From NCBI GenBank assembly GCA_029204225.1, contig CM055101.1, forward strand, positions 59,194,094 to 59,258,093: a stretch of DNA of 64,000 nucleotides, given 5' to 3'. Below, piece after piece: positions 51,008 to 63,373 of the stretch. Origin of the DNA: Diphasiastrum complanatum (taxonomy: Eukaryota; Streptophyta; Lycopodiopsida; Lycopodiales; Lycopodiaceae). The position numbers and the translations under genes are program-made. The notes under the pieces are model-generated. The model was given only the letters and a program-made list of their open reading frames with translations. It ran no database searches and was not told the DNA's origin. The stretch's first letter is position 1. Each line of letters begins with the position of its first letter.

Positions 51008-53680
51008 GTCTGGACATGTGAAGATTGCTGATTTTATGGAGAATCCACGATAGATCGTCACCCTCTTGCATCAGGAGTATGGCTTCTCCTCCTATGCACC
51101 TTCAAGAAAAATGTTAGCCTAAAAAGCTATTTGAGCTTCACGATCACCCTAGCAGGTTGGTTTAGGGTTTTTCACTCTGGTCTGCGCCATGGATCCATGA
51201 TAATCCATGCTAGTTCCGCATGATCTGTCCAAGTCGGGGGCCAAAGAAGGCCTTACATAATCTGTCCAAAGTGGACTGAAGAAGCCCTAAAAAGGTCTGT
51301 CCAAAGTGGTCAAAGAGGACCTAAATCAATCTTTTGTTGATATGCTGGACATACAGAATGATGCTTTCTGTACCTTTTGGTACGGAACATGATTCTGTGG
51401 TCTACGGTGATACGAATCAGTCATCAATTATCTAAATCATGTGATTCTGAGCTAAAGATGGTGTTCTTGGATGATAGCGTTGAAAATAGGAAGACATGTA
51501 TCAGTAAGATCTTTGGAATTGAACAGACACAGGCAAGAAAAAGTGTCACCTGGAGTCCAGCAGATCTCTCTTAATGCTGATAAAGACCCCCTGATTTTTT
51601 TGAGTATCTCAGTACACCACCTACGTGCATTGTCCAAGTGGTTAGTCCTGGCAATGCTTAATAAAAGTGTACTTGGCGGCTCTGGTTGCCTGTGGCTAAC
51701 ATTGAGTAGTACTGTCACATGTGTGTTGCTAAAAAGTTTTCATTACAGTTTTCACATTGTTGTGGAGAATTGAGGTCCTGTGGTGAACGTACTTAGACTG
51801 TAAGGGCTTGCCAAATGAGGCAGCTGCTATATAAAGGCTGTAGGAGGTTCTTATTGAAGTTCTAGATGCTCCCTGTTTGGCATTATTAACCTCATTGCAG
51901 TCTCAAGGTAGTAACTGGGGTTTCTGTCACAGAGCTCTTTCTGCAGTGCATATTGCACTCTTCGGCTTGCTAAGTTTGTGTGAGGTGGAACAAGTTCAAC
52001 TTACACTCCTTGCTGTGAAGTAGAAGGTGCCACATTCTTCACAGTGTGCACTCTTTGTGTCCCTGGATCATCAAGCAGCAGTCTTCATAGCACACTTATT
52101 AGAAAATTATAGATTTGATCATTGTTGTGCCATAAATCATCTGGAGCAATAGAGAATGACATGAGGATGCAGTTAAAACTTTGGAGTGGGAGGTAGCTTA
52201 CTAATCCAAACGATATGGCACAGTAGGACAATGCTATATTGACTTGTTCTTTATGGATTGCCAATCTGGACTCTGGAGTGCTTGAAATTTTAGATTTAGG
52301 GTATCTTAAAGGACGGCAAGATCAGTGCTTGGTTGCTGCCTCATGAAGTCTTGTAAGATATTATTATGTAACATGGATTTGTGTGTTCAATTGTTATATG
52401 GCTCCAATCTAAGAAAAGCTACGTGCTTTACTTAAGATGACTCTGTTTGGTGCATATATTTTTCTGTGAAACAAATAATAGTCGAGGCACACAAATATCT
52501 TATATCACCAAGATAAGCTGCGGTTTCATTTCGGCTCGACTAGGCTGCTTATATGGTTTTATTTCTACAGCATTTGTAGTATTAATTGCTAATTGAGCCC
52601 TGATAATGTTGATGGCCTGCCCCATATGGAGATTAAAATGTGGTCATTTTAAAAAATTTGATGTCTGAAACTTGTGAACATGATGTGCCTAATTGAAATT
52701 GTCAATGGATGAGTGAGATCTTCAGCCCCCTTAAGTTTGACAAAATGGTCATCTATTGATAGTTTTTGATGATGGAGATTGAGCTTCTTTGAGGGTGGCC
52801 TTCAAGGCATGTGGTATTTGTCATTATTGATGTGTTAAAAAATTATAATCACTAGTTAGATGGTTTGTTATTCATTATTTTGTTTTTTCATGATCCCTTG
52901 TGCATTAATAATTTGGTACGAAAGCACTTCCTACTACCATTACTTGATTCAAAAACTTAGAGAAACGAGAATTAGGAGTCGATATTTTTTCTTCCAATGA
53001 GTGTGGCCAACTGAGCTTCTCCGAGGGTGGTCTTGCTTTGCTCTTAATATGCTATAAAGAATCAATAATCACTTGATGGTTTGTTATTCAATATTTTGTT
53101 TTTTCATGATTCCTGGTATGTTTATAGTTTGGTAAGAAAGCTCTTCCTAGGGTAAGCAAGGTTCATTCTCTGATTCAAAAACTCAAGAGAGGAGAAATAG
53201 GGGTTTATATTTTGGTTTGAAATGCATATGTTTAATTGGCTGTTGGATGTGATGGCTTTGGCATTGAAACTTCTCAGGTTAAAAGTTTGATATTGAAATT
53301 CTATTATAAGTATGCTTTTTTGGTTTCCAAGGGGAGGCTCGAATTTGGGATCAAAAAAACTTTGGATGTCAAGCTAATTGACTAACCCAATCTCATTAGG
53401 TGTTAAAATTATGAGTGTACGGAACAATGCTCTTTTTATAGTTTTTAGCTAGTGAAGGCTTTTTTGGGGCTTGGCATTTTGCGAGTAAATTTTTTGCGAA
53501 TTTTTATCTTGCCATGAGTAGATACAAAGATAGTACATGGTGTCCTATCTTTTTTATGCCACACTTGAATGCTTATTAATAAGAATTGTAGTTTGGCACA
53601 AAGTTGAAAATCCCATAATGAAATCCCAAAATAAATTTTTTGAAGCTAATAAACATTTTCAGCCTTGTGTTACAAATTTT
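51008..53680. other. Intergenic sequence without recognised genes
   Basis: AT-rich; short open frames only. A loosely duplicated block (TTTGTTATTCATTATTTTG/TTTGTTATTCAATATTTTG with ATGATCCCTTG/ATGATTCCTGG) occurs near 52865 and 53085. Confidence 0.5.
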
Positions 53681-53691
53681 TTTTTTTTGAT

Positions 53692-53847
53692 TGAATCACT
53701 TGGCATGCCGTCGTGCCAAGTGATTCAGAAAAAAAAAAAAATTGATGTCCACCATAGCACGCCGAATAGCACGTCATCGTGCTATGGTGGTGGGTTGCTA
53801 GGGCAATTTTTTTTTGTTTGAATCACTTGGCACGCCCAAGTGATTCA
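53692..53847. repeat. Three hairpin-forming palindromes
   Basis: Stem TGAATCACTTGGC with its complement (53692-53727, 9-10-nt loop); stem CACCATAGCACG with its complement (53750-53789); and stem TGAATCACTTGG again with a 5-nt loop (53819-53847). A- and T-runs separate them. Confidence 0.9.
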
Positions 53848-53869
53848 GTCAATTTTTATTGTTTGTTAC

Positions 53870-54440
53870 ACTTGGCTCTTTGCGCTCCTTGTGGTCCTTT
53901 GCGGTTTAGCCCACCGCAAGGAGCCTCCTTGTGGTCCCTTGTGGTGTTTCAAGGGACCACAAGGGGCTTTATTGCGGTTCATTCCACCACAGGGGGACCG
54001 CAAGGAGGCTCCTTGCGATTCGTTACGGTCCCTTGGGCCACCACGAGGGACTGCAAGGCAGTCCTTGCGGTGGTTTGAACCACAAGAAGCCTCCTTGTGG
54101 TCTGTTGGGGTGGGCTCCTGATGGTCCGTTGGGTTGGGTACCCTAAACCCTAAACCCTAAACTGTGAGGTACCACAATGAGCCTTCTTGTGGTCCCTTGC
54201 GGTGGTCCGCAAGAAGACTCCTTGTAATCCCTCGGGGTGGGTTCCTTATGGTCTGTTGGGTTGGGTACTCTAAATCCTAAACTGTGAGGGGCCACAAGGA
54301 GCCTTCCTGCGGTGAGATGGAAGGCTCTTTGCGGTCTAGCCCACCGCAAGGAACTGCGGGAAGTCTCCTTGTGTTTTCCAGCAGTGGCTGGATTGCAAGG
54401 AACCACAAAGAGCCTTCTTGTGGTTTCTTGCGTTCATAGC
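53870..54440. repeat. Dense array of inverted CCTTGTGGTCC/GGACCACAAGG repeats
   Basis: Variants of CTCCTTG(T/C)GGT and their complements alternate across about 570 bp. The clearest hairpin is CCTTGTGGTCCCTT (53927-53940) with AAGGGACCACAAGG (53951-53964): 14 perfect pairs with a 10-nt loop. CCCTAAACCCTAAACCC (about 54140-54160) lies in the middle. GTTGGGTTGGGTACCCT/GTTGGGTTGGGTACTCT marks two longer repeat units about 130 bp apart. Confidence 0.88.
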
Positions 54441-54469
54441 CCTCTTGGGCTTTACTTGGCCATGAGATT

Positions 54470-56177
54470 GGACCTAGCCTTGCTAACATGCCATGTGCTA
54501 TGAAGTTTCGCAAGCAGATATGAAAACTTGTAAAACTCGTAGATGATTTACTCGTAGAATGTCAAAACTCAGTTTTTCCCTTATGAGTTGACATTTTTCA
54601 ACACCTATTCAATACAACTTTCAAACTTAGCTTGATTTATTGTTTTTTTTTTAACTTTGTTGACTAGGCACAACAAGAGCTACAAAAAATGTTCTTGTTG
54701 AGGAGGCACAATAAGATCTATCAAAAATGAAATTGAGATTTGTATGGGGGTGAAGAGGCATTATACATGCATGATGTCCAATTCTCTTGCATGTATAGCC
54801 AAAATTGAACAATTTTCATCAAAGAAATCATTTGTGTATCCAATTTAATGATTTTATACTTATGCATTCATGAGTATTTTTGTTATGTGACACCTTCAGT
54901 GTATATGTTTTTAAACATGGAAAACTCCATATTACTTTATCCAAGTTTGTGAAAATAAATAAAAATGTAGATCTACCCATACATGTATCTTTAAATCATT
55001 CACTCTACTCATTAAAAACAATAGTAGTATGAAAAGAGGCACTTTTTTATTTGACATGTAGGTAACTTGTGATTGTGGTTTCACATTTTCATTTGCTTTG
55101 AAATTGTGCAATGAAAGAGAGAAAACCACTTATAAAATATGCAACCATGGCTTTTAAAATAAACAAGTTAAATTTTTTGTGTGTGCTTTTAATAGCAAGT
55201 CAAAACTTGGATTTATGACTCTTCAAGACTTGGATATGTCTCCTTGCTCATGGTTGTCAAGGAATCTAGTTTAAACTTTTTGGAAAAAAAATCTCGTTCA
55301 TATGCAACTTTGCTATCCCCTAAAACTCTTGCTTGCAGAAGACTACCTTGTTTCCAAAATCAACTTAATCTTCAAAGCATTTATCTATTTAGCCATTAAC
55401 TATTTTGAAGCGATCAATCCACCCCTTCGTATTTTTTGATCCATCTTCAGTCATCACAATCTCATTGTGTTCACTACATTGCATTTATCCATCATTTCTT
55501 TTAGCAATATTTTTTCTCCTTTTCATTTTAATGACCAAGACCAAGGACATTAATTTTTGAGTATTGAGATTTGTATGTGTTGAAAATTTTGCAATTTTAG
55601 CTTGACTAGTTTGATGTATTTTGTCTTCATGGTGAGGTGGCATTCACACGTGGATAGATGCTTAGACAATGTGAATTTCGTGTATATTCCTCATTTGAGG
55701 GCTTGAGGCATCCTTTTATGTGAGTACAAAGACCCATTTCACATTGGAGAGGATATAGAGGCCAAAAAGTGACAATTTTTGCCTTGTAATGGGATCCATC
55801 CCACATGGAACTAGGGCTTGTTTGCCATATTAGTGTATAGATGTTAGGTTTAGGTAGAAATGGTTTGGCACAAAATCTAAACTTAGAATCCAATGTACTT
55901 TTGTATATAGCTATTTTTTGAAAATAATTGATGTAGAAATAAAAATTTTGAGCTTTCCACTATATTGTTTGCTTGTGGCGGGTTGTAGCTTCATAGTATT
56001 GTCAATCTTTGATGTGTAAAAGGTTGTTTTGAAGCTTAATTAGTTGTTTATAGATCTTGATAGGTGGATGCACTTTCAAATCTAAGTTTTGATCCAAATC
56101 TATGTGCCAATGTGGAGCAATTGCCAAGTTAAGCTAGAACCATGATCTAGACTTGATTTATGTCGGTATGTAAGTAG

Positions 56178-56263
<86 letters not shown>

Positions 56264-57300
56264 TTGAATGTACATTATTGTACATATATTATGTATAGTA
56301 AGAAATTAATGTTTCAAGTGACAAGTAACGTTGATCAATCTTTATGGAAGTTGGTAGTTACTAGCTAATGTCACCGATAATATCAGATAGATCATAGCTA
56401 AAATTGCAGACAACAAGAACCCTAAACTACAGGTAACATGTATTGTTAGGTAACAAGATTCAGGAATTGGAAGTTTGAAGTCAGGATTCAAATTCCACTA
56501 TTGATTAATCATGAATTATAACCTACATGTTATCCATTAACACTAAGAAAGCACTTGTTTTTGACATTATCGAAGGATAGAAATTAAGGGAAGGGGAGAA
56601 AAAAAAATTTAAAATCCATTTGCCGGTTCGAACCTAGAGAAGCCGATTTGTTTTTCAATTCAAATTCAATTCAAACATGGTTAGAAAAGGCGATTCGAAA
56701 GGTACCATGAAACATTGCCTTCCACCTTGTTGGGTTTGTATAGCAGAATGAATGTGTTTGAATATACTATTTATTAGCTCTGATACCACCCTCGCTGAAT
56801 GCAATGTTTAGTCAAGGGAAAAAATCAACATTAAATTATGACAAGATCTTTACCAATTTGTTGATTCAGACTATTACTTAGATCGACCAGAGGAATATAT
56901 TTATAGATATCAAGGACAACCATGAAGGGAAATCTGGGTTCAAAATGGGCCCTTTAAGCAATTTCACTTTAGAGAGAGGTTACGTAGAGAGAGAATGTGA
57001 ACCGGTAACTTTTGGTCGTCGTTTTTTGAGTTTTCGGCCTAGCTCGACATTTAACTGGTATGGTTAACTTCAAACAATAGCTAGTTAAGCATGAGAAGTA
57101 ATAACTTCTCTGCATGCTCGTTTCAAAATTCGGGACTAGAGCTTTAAGACTGAAAATCTTGGTTTGCTCATTGCAAAAACTTGAGTAGCAGAACTTTTGA
57201 AATTATTGTATGTTTATAGTGAAATACAGTGAGCGGGACGATTTTTCAACGTGACATAAATATTACAAAAGTAAGGTATGCTAGATCTATTGTTGATTTA
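54470..57300. other. Intergenic AT-rich sequence
   Basis: No gene recognised. Includes (TA)n(GA)n at 56180-56261 and a minus-strand primer-site-like AGCTCTGATACCA at 56776-56788 without a convincing LTR beside it. Confidence 0.5.
56180..56261. repeat. Compound (TA)n(GA)n microsatellite
   Basis: About 45 bp of TA running directly into about 36 bp of GA. Confidence 0.95.
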
Positions 57301-57338
57301 TTGTAATTTGAAGCATTTACAGATTGTAGCTTTCAACA

Positions 57339-57748
57339 ATGGCAATGTTCCATTTGCATGTTGCTCTTCCTATGGAATGCACTCCAATTATTAAGAGGAA
57401 TTCAAAAGGTTGCATGATATTGGAATGCATAGCATATCTTGTCTTAATCAGCAATTACAGTTTGCTAATCAACAATTGCAACGTGCAAATCAACAATTGC
57501 TTCATTATGTGCAACACACTGGTGCTGAAAACAATGCACTCAAGAATGTTGTGTCAGAGTTGCATGCTACTGTCACTACTCTTTCGGGGAACAAACCAAG
57601 AAATGTTAGAATCCATGGAAAAGCTGCAATCCGAGAGCTTAAAATCTGTTGTTGATCTAAAAGTTATTAAAAAGGCAATGATGAAGAGTAAAAGAAAGAG
57701 AATACCGATGAAGAATATTGATGACTTATCTACACATAGCGGCAATTA
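57339..57748 (+). pseudogene. Unrecognised ORF pieces with coiled-coil repeats
   Basis: One frame (57410-57655) reads GMHSISCLNQQLQFANQQLQ, RANQQLLHYVQHTGAENNAL and KNVVSELHATVTTL, a heptad-rich coiled coil with repeated ANQQLQ. An overlapping frame continues to 57749. Likely the N-terminal part of the transposon-like protein that follows; no family can be named. Confidence 0.35.
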
Positions 57749-58029
57749 GAAAAAATTCGAGCATTCAAGTATGTTTTCTTATAACCTGTTTCTTTGATTT
57801 GTATATGTCATTTAAGTTTGATTTGCAATTAATAACATGGATTATTGTTTTATTAAACATAGTTTGAGTTTTATATGTTTGTTGCAGATTATGTTTGGTG
57901 GCAAAGAACTATTTAACAGATCGTTCATGCATCGGATCATCTTTAAGTCATATTTTACCAAGAAATGATGAAAAATGCTCGACTTGAAAAAATGAAAAAT
58001 GAAATTGCAGAGACTGCTTTAATTAAGGT

Positions 58030-58870
58030 TACTTGAATGAAAATGTGATAGTGGGTGCATGTGATGTTTCTGGAATTAGCAAAAATGCTTATTCTACTTT
58101 TTTTAGAAACTTTAAAGAAGTTTTTTCTCAAGTGATGGTGAAGAGAACTTATCTTCCGTGTCCATATCGGGTAAGATTAGCAAGAAATTATTATAATGAT
58201 GGAATGTTCAAAGTAGTTGGCCAACCACTTCATATAACTGAATTATACAAATCATGATATGGTGAGCTCAATTACAATGATTGCAAAAATATTTTCCTTG
58301 ATATTGAAAATGTTCTAAAATACATTATTCGATTGTATAAACTAGACAAACATCGTGTCAATGGAAAGATCATTATTGTAATAAAATTGGATGAATCCGA
58401 AATCATCAAAGGTGAAAAGTTGGAATGAGTGAGTGTCACTTTGATGAACAAAATTTCAGATACAGATGATCAAATGTTTAGTGTTCAATCGGAAAATCAC
58501 ATATGGTGATTGGCGGTATTCTAGGTTTACATTTCAATTTTTTTTTAAAGTATTGTTATTAACATTTTATACATTGCATTTTTGACATGTCATGCATTAC
58601 TTGCTTCTCTATAGGTCTTGAAAGAGGACCATAAAATACTTTCACGGATATTTTCAAGAACAAATTATGGCGAAAATATAAAGAGACATTTGGAGAGTGA
58701 GAAATTTACAATCGAAAACCATGGAAGTTTTTAAATTCAATGGCATCTTGTAGGGGATTTGAAAACATTAAAATGTATGTATAATGTCTCTCATGGGGCA
58801 ACATCAAAACATCCATGTCTTTATTGCATGAAGGATTGCTACAATATGAATTTGGGACGATTAAACACTG
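58030..58870 (+). pseudogene. DDE-transposase-like fragment
   Basis: Broken frames: VIVGACDVSGISKNAYSTFF, IIIVIKLDESEIIKGEKLE followed by a stop, then KEDHKILSRIFSRTNYGENI and QWHLVGDLKTLKCMYNVSHG followed by ATSKHPCLYCM. The D-x-S/G then 'GDLK.L.C......S..PC.YC' arrangement resembles uncharacterised DDE-type transposon proteins known mostly from animals and protists. The family name is not certain. It is cut near 58840 by the minus-strand copia element. Confidence 0.4.
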
Positions 58871-58899
58871 ACTCAACACGAGAAGCAAGAAGATCCAAA

Positions 58900-59600
58900 T
58901 ATGAAAAGTGTTCTGCCAATTGTATTAAAAAATAGCGCTTCATCTCCTCCTGTTCTGCCTCAGTTTGAGGAGATTGTTCCTTTGATAGCTTTAGTCCAGG
59001 GTTGATGGAAAGAGACTGGGTTTGCAGTTGGTCATTCCATACTTTTTCAACACGTTGTTGAGATATCGGTACTGACTGATAAAGATCAGTCTGCTGGGTC
59101 GATCTCGTTGAATTTGGATTTCGAGACAATAGTGGGCTAGACTCATGTCAGTCATCTTGTATTCCTGGGCCAGCATGTATTTTGTATCCTTCATCAGATT
59201 CAGATTATTATTGAATAAGAGTGTATCATCTACGTAGAGAGTGATGATGATGAAGTATTCTGATACAGATTTGAAGTAAACATTCGAGTCTGCTGAGTTT
59301 GAAATAAAACCATTCTCTATCAAAAATACATTGATCTTCTGGAATCAAGCTCTGGGTGACTGTTTTAGTCCGTAGAGCATACAAGGTGTCGTTGCTTGTC
59401 ATTGAGTTCGTATTTCTCTGGTTGCGTCATGCAGATTTCCTCTTCAATGGTTCCATTGAGAAAAGCGGTCTGGACATCCATCTGGTGGACTTCAAGGTCT
59501 ATTGCGGCTGCAAATGAGAGGAGAAGGCGGATCGACGCATGTTTGATGACTAGGCTGAAGGTGGCCAAGTCTGAAATGCTACAACATATCAGTTGATTTA
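58900..59600 (-). pseudogene. Copia reverse transcriptase fragment
   Basis: Minus strand: IRLLLSFAAAIDLEVHQMDV, QTAFLNGTIEEEICMTQPEK, then a frame break, YFIIITLYVDDTLLFNNNLN (YVDD catalytic site) and YKMTDMSLAHYCLEIQIQRD. Ends near 58839-58990. The integrase that should precede it is missing. Confidence 0.87.
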
Positions 59601-59740
59601 GAAGTGGATGTGTGAAGAGCTTGACTGTTAGAAGAGTAGCAGTGGCTGAGTTTGTAAAGATAGCCGCTTCTTCTTCTGTAGACTAGAACCTTTTGGGATT
59701 TCTCAAGGATTGTGCAGCCTTCTGTATCGAATTCGACTCT

Positions 59741-59990
59741 CTAACCTGAATCGGTGATTTTGCTAACTGAGAGGAGATTCTTGGTTAGATTTGGAACGTG
59801 AAAAACGTTGGACAACAAATTGACTTGACCCTTTTTGAATTCAACCATGAATGTTCCTTCACCTTCGATTGAATGCGATGAGTTGTCTCCAAGTTGCACA
59901 ACTCGAGAGTGGGTGAATGACTTGTAGTCTTTGAACCAGTCACAATGGTGAGTCATGTGTTGAGTTGCTCAAGAGTCTAGATACCAGGAA
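59741..59990 (-). pseudogene. Copia protease fragment
   Basis: Minus strand: IGSWYLDS, then a stop where copia proteases have a short residue before ATQHMT, and HCDWFKDYKSFTHSRVVQLG, FHVPNLTKNLLSVSKITDSG. This is the copia aspartic protease region with the DSxAT(S/Q)H motif interrupted by a stop. Confidence 0.82.
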
Positions 59991-60225
59991 CCAATATCTT
60001 GTTGTTCTCCGACTTTGGTCATGAAAGCTGCTTCATCATCTTCTTCTTCTTGTTGCTAATTTGAGTGACTGGTTGTAGTGCTATATGTGCTTGTTGTTGG
60101 AACTGCTTCTTCTTTTCGTTGTTGTACTTCAAAGTTCGGCAGTCCTTGATTTCGTGACCAGTTCTCTTACATTATTTGCAAAATAGTTTCTGCACAGGTT
60201 GGAATGATGAAGAGTTTGAATTCAA

Positions 60226-60931
60226 TCATGAACCGAAATTTTGTCCATATTGCATGTTGCTCTTTTTGTCAGTAGAGCCTGACTTTGTAGATCTCTTGGA
60301 TCTAAACTTCTGATTGTTTGAATACAGAGCTTGAGGATCTGACCTTGAGCATGAGGAGGATGCTGATCTTCTGATCTCCTCTTGTAGGAGCAGCGAGATT
60401 ACTCTTGATAAAGTGAGGTGCTCCTGGGTAGAAATTGTCATTACCCAATTTTTGTAGACTTTAGGTAGACTCGATAATAGAGTCATGAGTGCATCAGAAT
60501 CTTCTATGACTGAGCCAGTTGCAGTCATCTTCTCCATAAGATTTTTGAAAGTGTTGAGGTGACTCGAAACACTATCTGCTTCAGACATTTTGAGGTTGAA
60601 GAATTTTTTTCCTCAAATGGAGCTTGGATGTAACGTCTCTAATGTTGTAGAGAGTTGCTAGGATGTCCCCTGCATCCTTAGTTGTCTGAGCAGCACGTGT
60701 GTAGCTGATCTGAGTGTCCTTGATGTTGAGGGTAATCATGGCAAATGCTTTGCCATCTCTCAGTCTCCACTTGGTGATGATGGCTGCATCACCTTCTAGT
60801 TTGAGTTCTGTGCCATCAACGATGTCCCACAGTTCTTTGGCTAGAAGTATAACCTTCATCTTGAATTTCCAAAGATGGTAGTTATCTCCATCGAGTTTGT
60901 CAATGAGAGATGAATTGGATGATGGATCCAT
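60226..60931 (-). pseudogene. Copia gag (UBN2-type)
   Basis: ATG at 60931: SLIDKLDGDNYHLWKFKMKV, DAAIITKWRLRDGKAFAMIT and KDAGDILATLYN, then a frame change near 60585 into VSSHLNTFKNLMEKMTATGS, ALMTLLSSLPKVYKNWVMTI and a Ser/Lys-rich tail. The order is typical of copia gag. A degenerate CX2C-type knuckle follows near 60175. Confidence 0.85.
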
Positions 60932-61074
60932 TCTGGTTGAACGAGATCATTGGTAGAAACAACAACTGTCGGAATACTGTTGGTTGTGCGTTTGCTAGAA
61001 CGACGTCTTGATAGAAACAAAACTGATAATCCGCAGTAAAAATGTAGATTACTGAAATGTCTGTTCCGATACCA

Positions 61075-61464
61075 TGTCGTAAAACGATGGTCGTGAGCGC
61101 AGCGGAGGTTCGGTTGCTCAGAGCGTAGGCATGTAGGAACGGAAACGCAACAGTTAGCAGCAAAAATATTCAAGTAGAAGACTTCATACAGTTTGTGCAA
61201 ACTTCAGCTTGCTGAGCATGATAACGCTGGGAACAGATAACTTCGATTGAAGAGAAATTCCAATTTTTTACTTACATAGCTTGTTTAAGCTAATATAGAG
61301 ATTTACAAGAGAGGAAATATCTTACAAGCCTTTAAGGCTGTTTTATGTCAGCCTTTGAATATGTACAAAAGTTGGAAACCGTCAACCACCTTTGGAATAT
61401 TTGTTTGTCTAGCTGTTTTAGGGTTACTCATCCATTGGCAAAGTCGGTCAGCAAAAATGCGAAA
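61075..61464 (-). repeat. Copia 5' LTR (outer end undefined)
   Basis: LTR reading on the minus strand ends ...TTTTACGACA directly before the primer site. The outer edge could not be fixed because no second copy is in view; it is somewhere before the tandem repeats at about 61465. Confidence 0.55.
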
Positions 61465-61680
61465 AAGACGAAGGTGCCTTAAAAATTGATTTCTAAGGTA
61501 TTCTGGCCACTTGGCCAGTGTGTCGCATTTTTCGCTAAGGAGCGAAAAAGGTGAAGGTGCCTTAAAAATGATTTCTAAGGTATTTTGGCCACTTGGCCAG
61601 TGTGTCCCATTTTTTGCTAAGGAGCGGAAAAGGCAAAAAAGACGAAGGTGTCTTAAAATGATTTCTAAGTCATAGAAAAA
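61465..61680. repeat. Tandem repeat of 83-90 bp, about 2.5 copies
   Basis: GAAGGTG(C/T)CTTAAAA followed by TGATTTCTAAG, TGGCCACTTGGCCAGTGTGTC and CGCTAAGGAGCG or TGCTAAGGAGCG; units start near 61470, 61553 and 61643. Confidence 0.82.
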
Positions 61681-61846
61681 TCTCAAAGGTGAAAAATGTG
61701 AAGGCCTAAAAATATGTTGTCGGCCTTCGATTTTCTCAGGATGCTCATTACTTGAACGATTTGTTTAAGACCGAGCATAAGAAATCTAATAAAAAGACCG
61801 TTCCACTCACTGTAAGATTTTTCATATTGCTGTGGTACTTGCTTGA

Positions 61847-62192
61847 CCCAATTTGTATGAAGGTACGCAAAAAACTCTAGGAGGGCCAATTGTATTTTGG
61901 CAAAAAAATAGAGAAAAATACATCGAAGATGGTGTGGCGACAATTGTCAAGGAAACAACAGCTATGCACGTTGTAAAGTTCTTGATTTCTTTAGAGAATG
62001 ATCTGCTAGCAGATGTGCAGTATGACAAAGAGGCAATAAAGCGCCTTTCCTCATCTATCGACAAAAAGTTTGTCTATGATTGGATTAGAGTGGCTACAAG
62101 CATATCCTCTAAGCTGCAGACTGCCATACCACCTTTAACACAATTTGTTGAAAAAATAGAAGAAAAAATAAGTCAGAGACAAAGTCATGCGG
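61847..62192 (+). other. Exon-like open frame of unknown origin
   Basis: Open from 61847: LGGPIVFWQKNREKYIEDGV, ATIVKETTAMHVVKFLISLE and FVYDWIRVATSISSKLQTAI, ending in EEKISQRQSHA just before a strong donor GCG|gtaagt at 62193. Composition looks coding and the left side has no start codon. It may be one exon of a host gene or a captured fragment. Family not recognised. Confidence 0.4.
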
Positions 62193-63080
62193 TAAGTAGC
62201 ACTGGCACTTCTTGGAGATTTTTTTGCAAAGTGAAAACCTCCAAAAGAAATGAAGCGATTTGTTGTGGGGTCGATGAGTCAAACTTCACGACCGTTCCTT
62301 CATCTGCTTGGAAGAGTCCCACACTGTACATTTTTTATAATATCGAGTCGATTAGTTCAAGTAACACTGTCTGGCCACCCTCATGGCAGAACACAAATTG
62401 TGTTATTGTACTAAGAACAAAGTATTAAAGAGGGAATCAAGGGAAGCTTAAAATCAATGCACGACATAAAACTCTTGATAGTTGAGGGCTATTATGAGCT
62501 TGCTACCCCTCTAAAACAAGGTGGAGTGCAAATGCAAAATTTTCAACCTATTCTATATGTCTTGTATAATGTTGATGCACCAAGTGATCTGAGCGCCCTG
62601 TGTGCATAGTAAACTCAAATTTTTAAGTCTGTGTTTTGGCGACCAAGAGAAGGTGCCTAAGAAATTTGTGACTTGTAGCCCGGCTGCTAAAAATAGAGCA
62701 AAACATTGGAAAGGCATCAACTCCCTTTCTCTACTCCTGAATGGTCGGTCTGCTTGTTCAGATTATCTTACTATGTGACGTCGTTATTAAATGGAACATC
62801 GGGGTGACTAAGTCTTATCTTGATGTTGTAAGATCTTTGCAGTCGAGTTTTGAAAGCCAGTCTTCCGGAGAACCGTAGTCGAGAGATGTGGGTCTTGACG
62901 ATGTGGAATTAGATTCAGGTTCAGACAATACTTAGGGCAATTCATAGATGCATATCTTTTGTGATAGATTGCAAATGCCCCAGGTGGTAGGGGTTGTTAC
63001 CGCCATTTTTCACAATATAATAGACAAACTCATTTTCAAAACTAGTTGTTATGGATGTTTGTTCAATGTCTTATAAGATG
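62193..63080. other. Sequence without recognised features
   Basis: Short open frames only; no element ends seen. Confidence 0.4.
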
Positions 63081-63253
63081 TTTGAAAATTTTCATTCGAA
63101 TGTGAGATTCAAAATTAGTTGTGTTTGAATATTTTCATTTGAATGTGAGATTCAAAATTAGTTGTGTTTGAATATTTTCATTTGAATGTAAGATTCAAAA
63201 TTAGTTTTGTTTGAATATTTTCATTTGAATGTGAGATTCTAAATTAGTTTCAA
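63081..63253. repeat. Four tandem 43-bp repeats
   Basis: Units at 63081, 63124, 63167 and 63210: TTTGAATATTTTCATTTGAA, then TGTGAGATTCAAAATTAGTT with small changes. Confidence 0.92.
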
Positions 63254-63373
63254 AATATCGCATAAGATGTTTGAATATATTCAGACACTAGTCATCATAT
63301 TGTTGTAGTTATACTGAAAGTATTGTCAATTTGAACGATGTTTTTATTGTTAGATGATACCCAAAGGTTGCAA

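Larger units (their letters stand above)
58839..61074 (-). mobile_element. Ty1/copia element, minus strand, internal part
   Basis: Minus-strand order from the primer site TGGTATCGGAAC (about 61063-61074): gag, zinc-knuckle remnant, protease, then RT with the integrase missing, ending near 58839. The 3' LTR was not found, so the left side is truncated. Confidence 0.85.

Noticed and set aside
56776-56810. Primer-site-like AGCTCTGATACCA on the minus strand as evidence of another LTR element
   Set aside because: No LTR with TG/CA ends could be placed beside it.
63081-63253. CRISPR-like regular repeats
   Set aside because: Direct tandem 43-bp units without spacers in a eukaryotic context.
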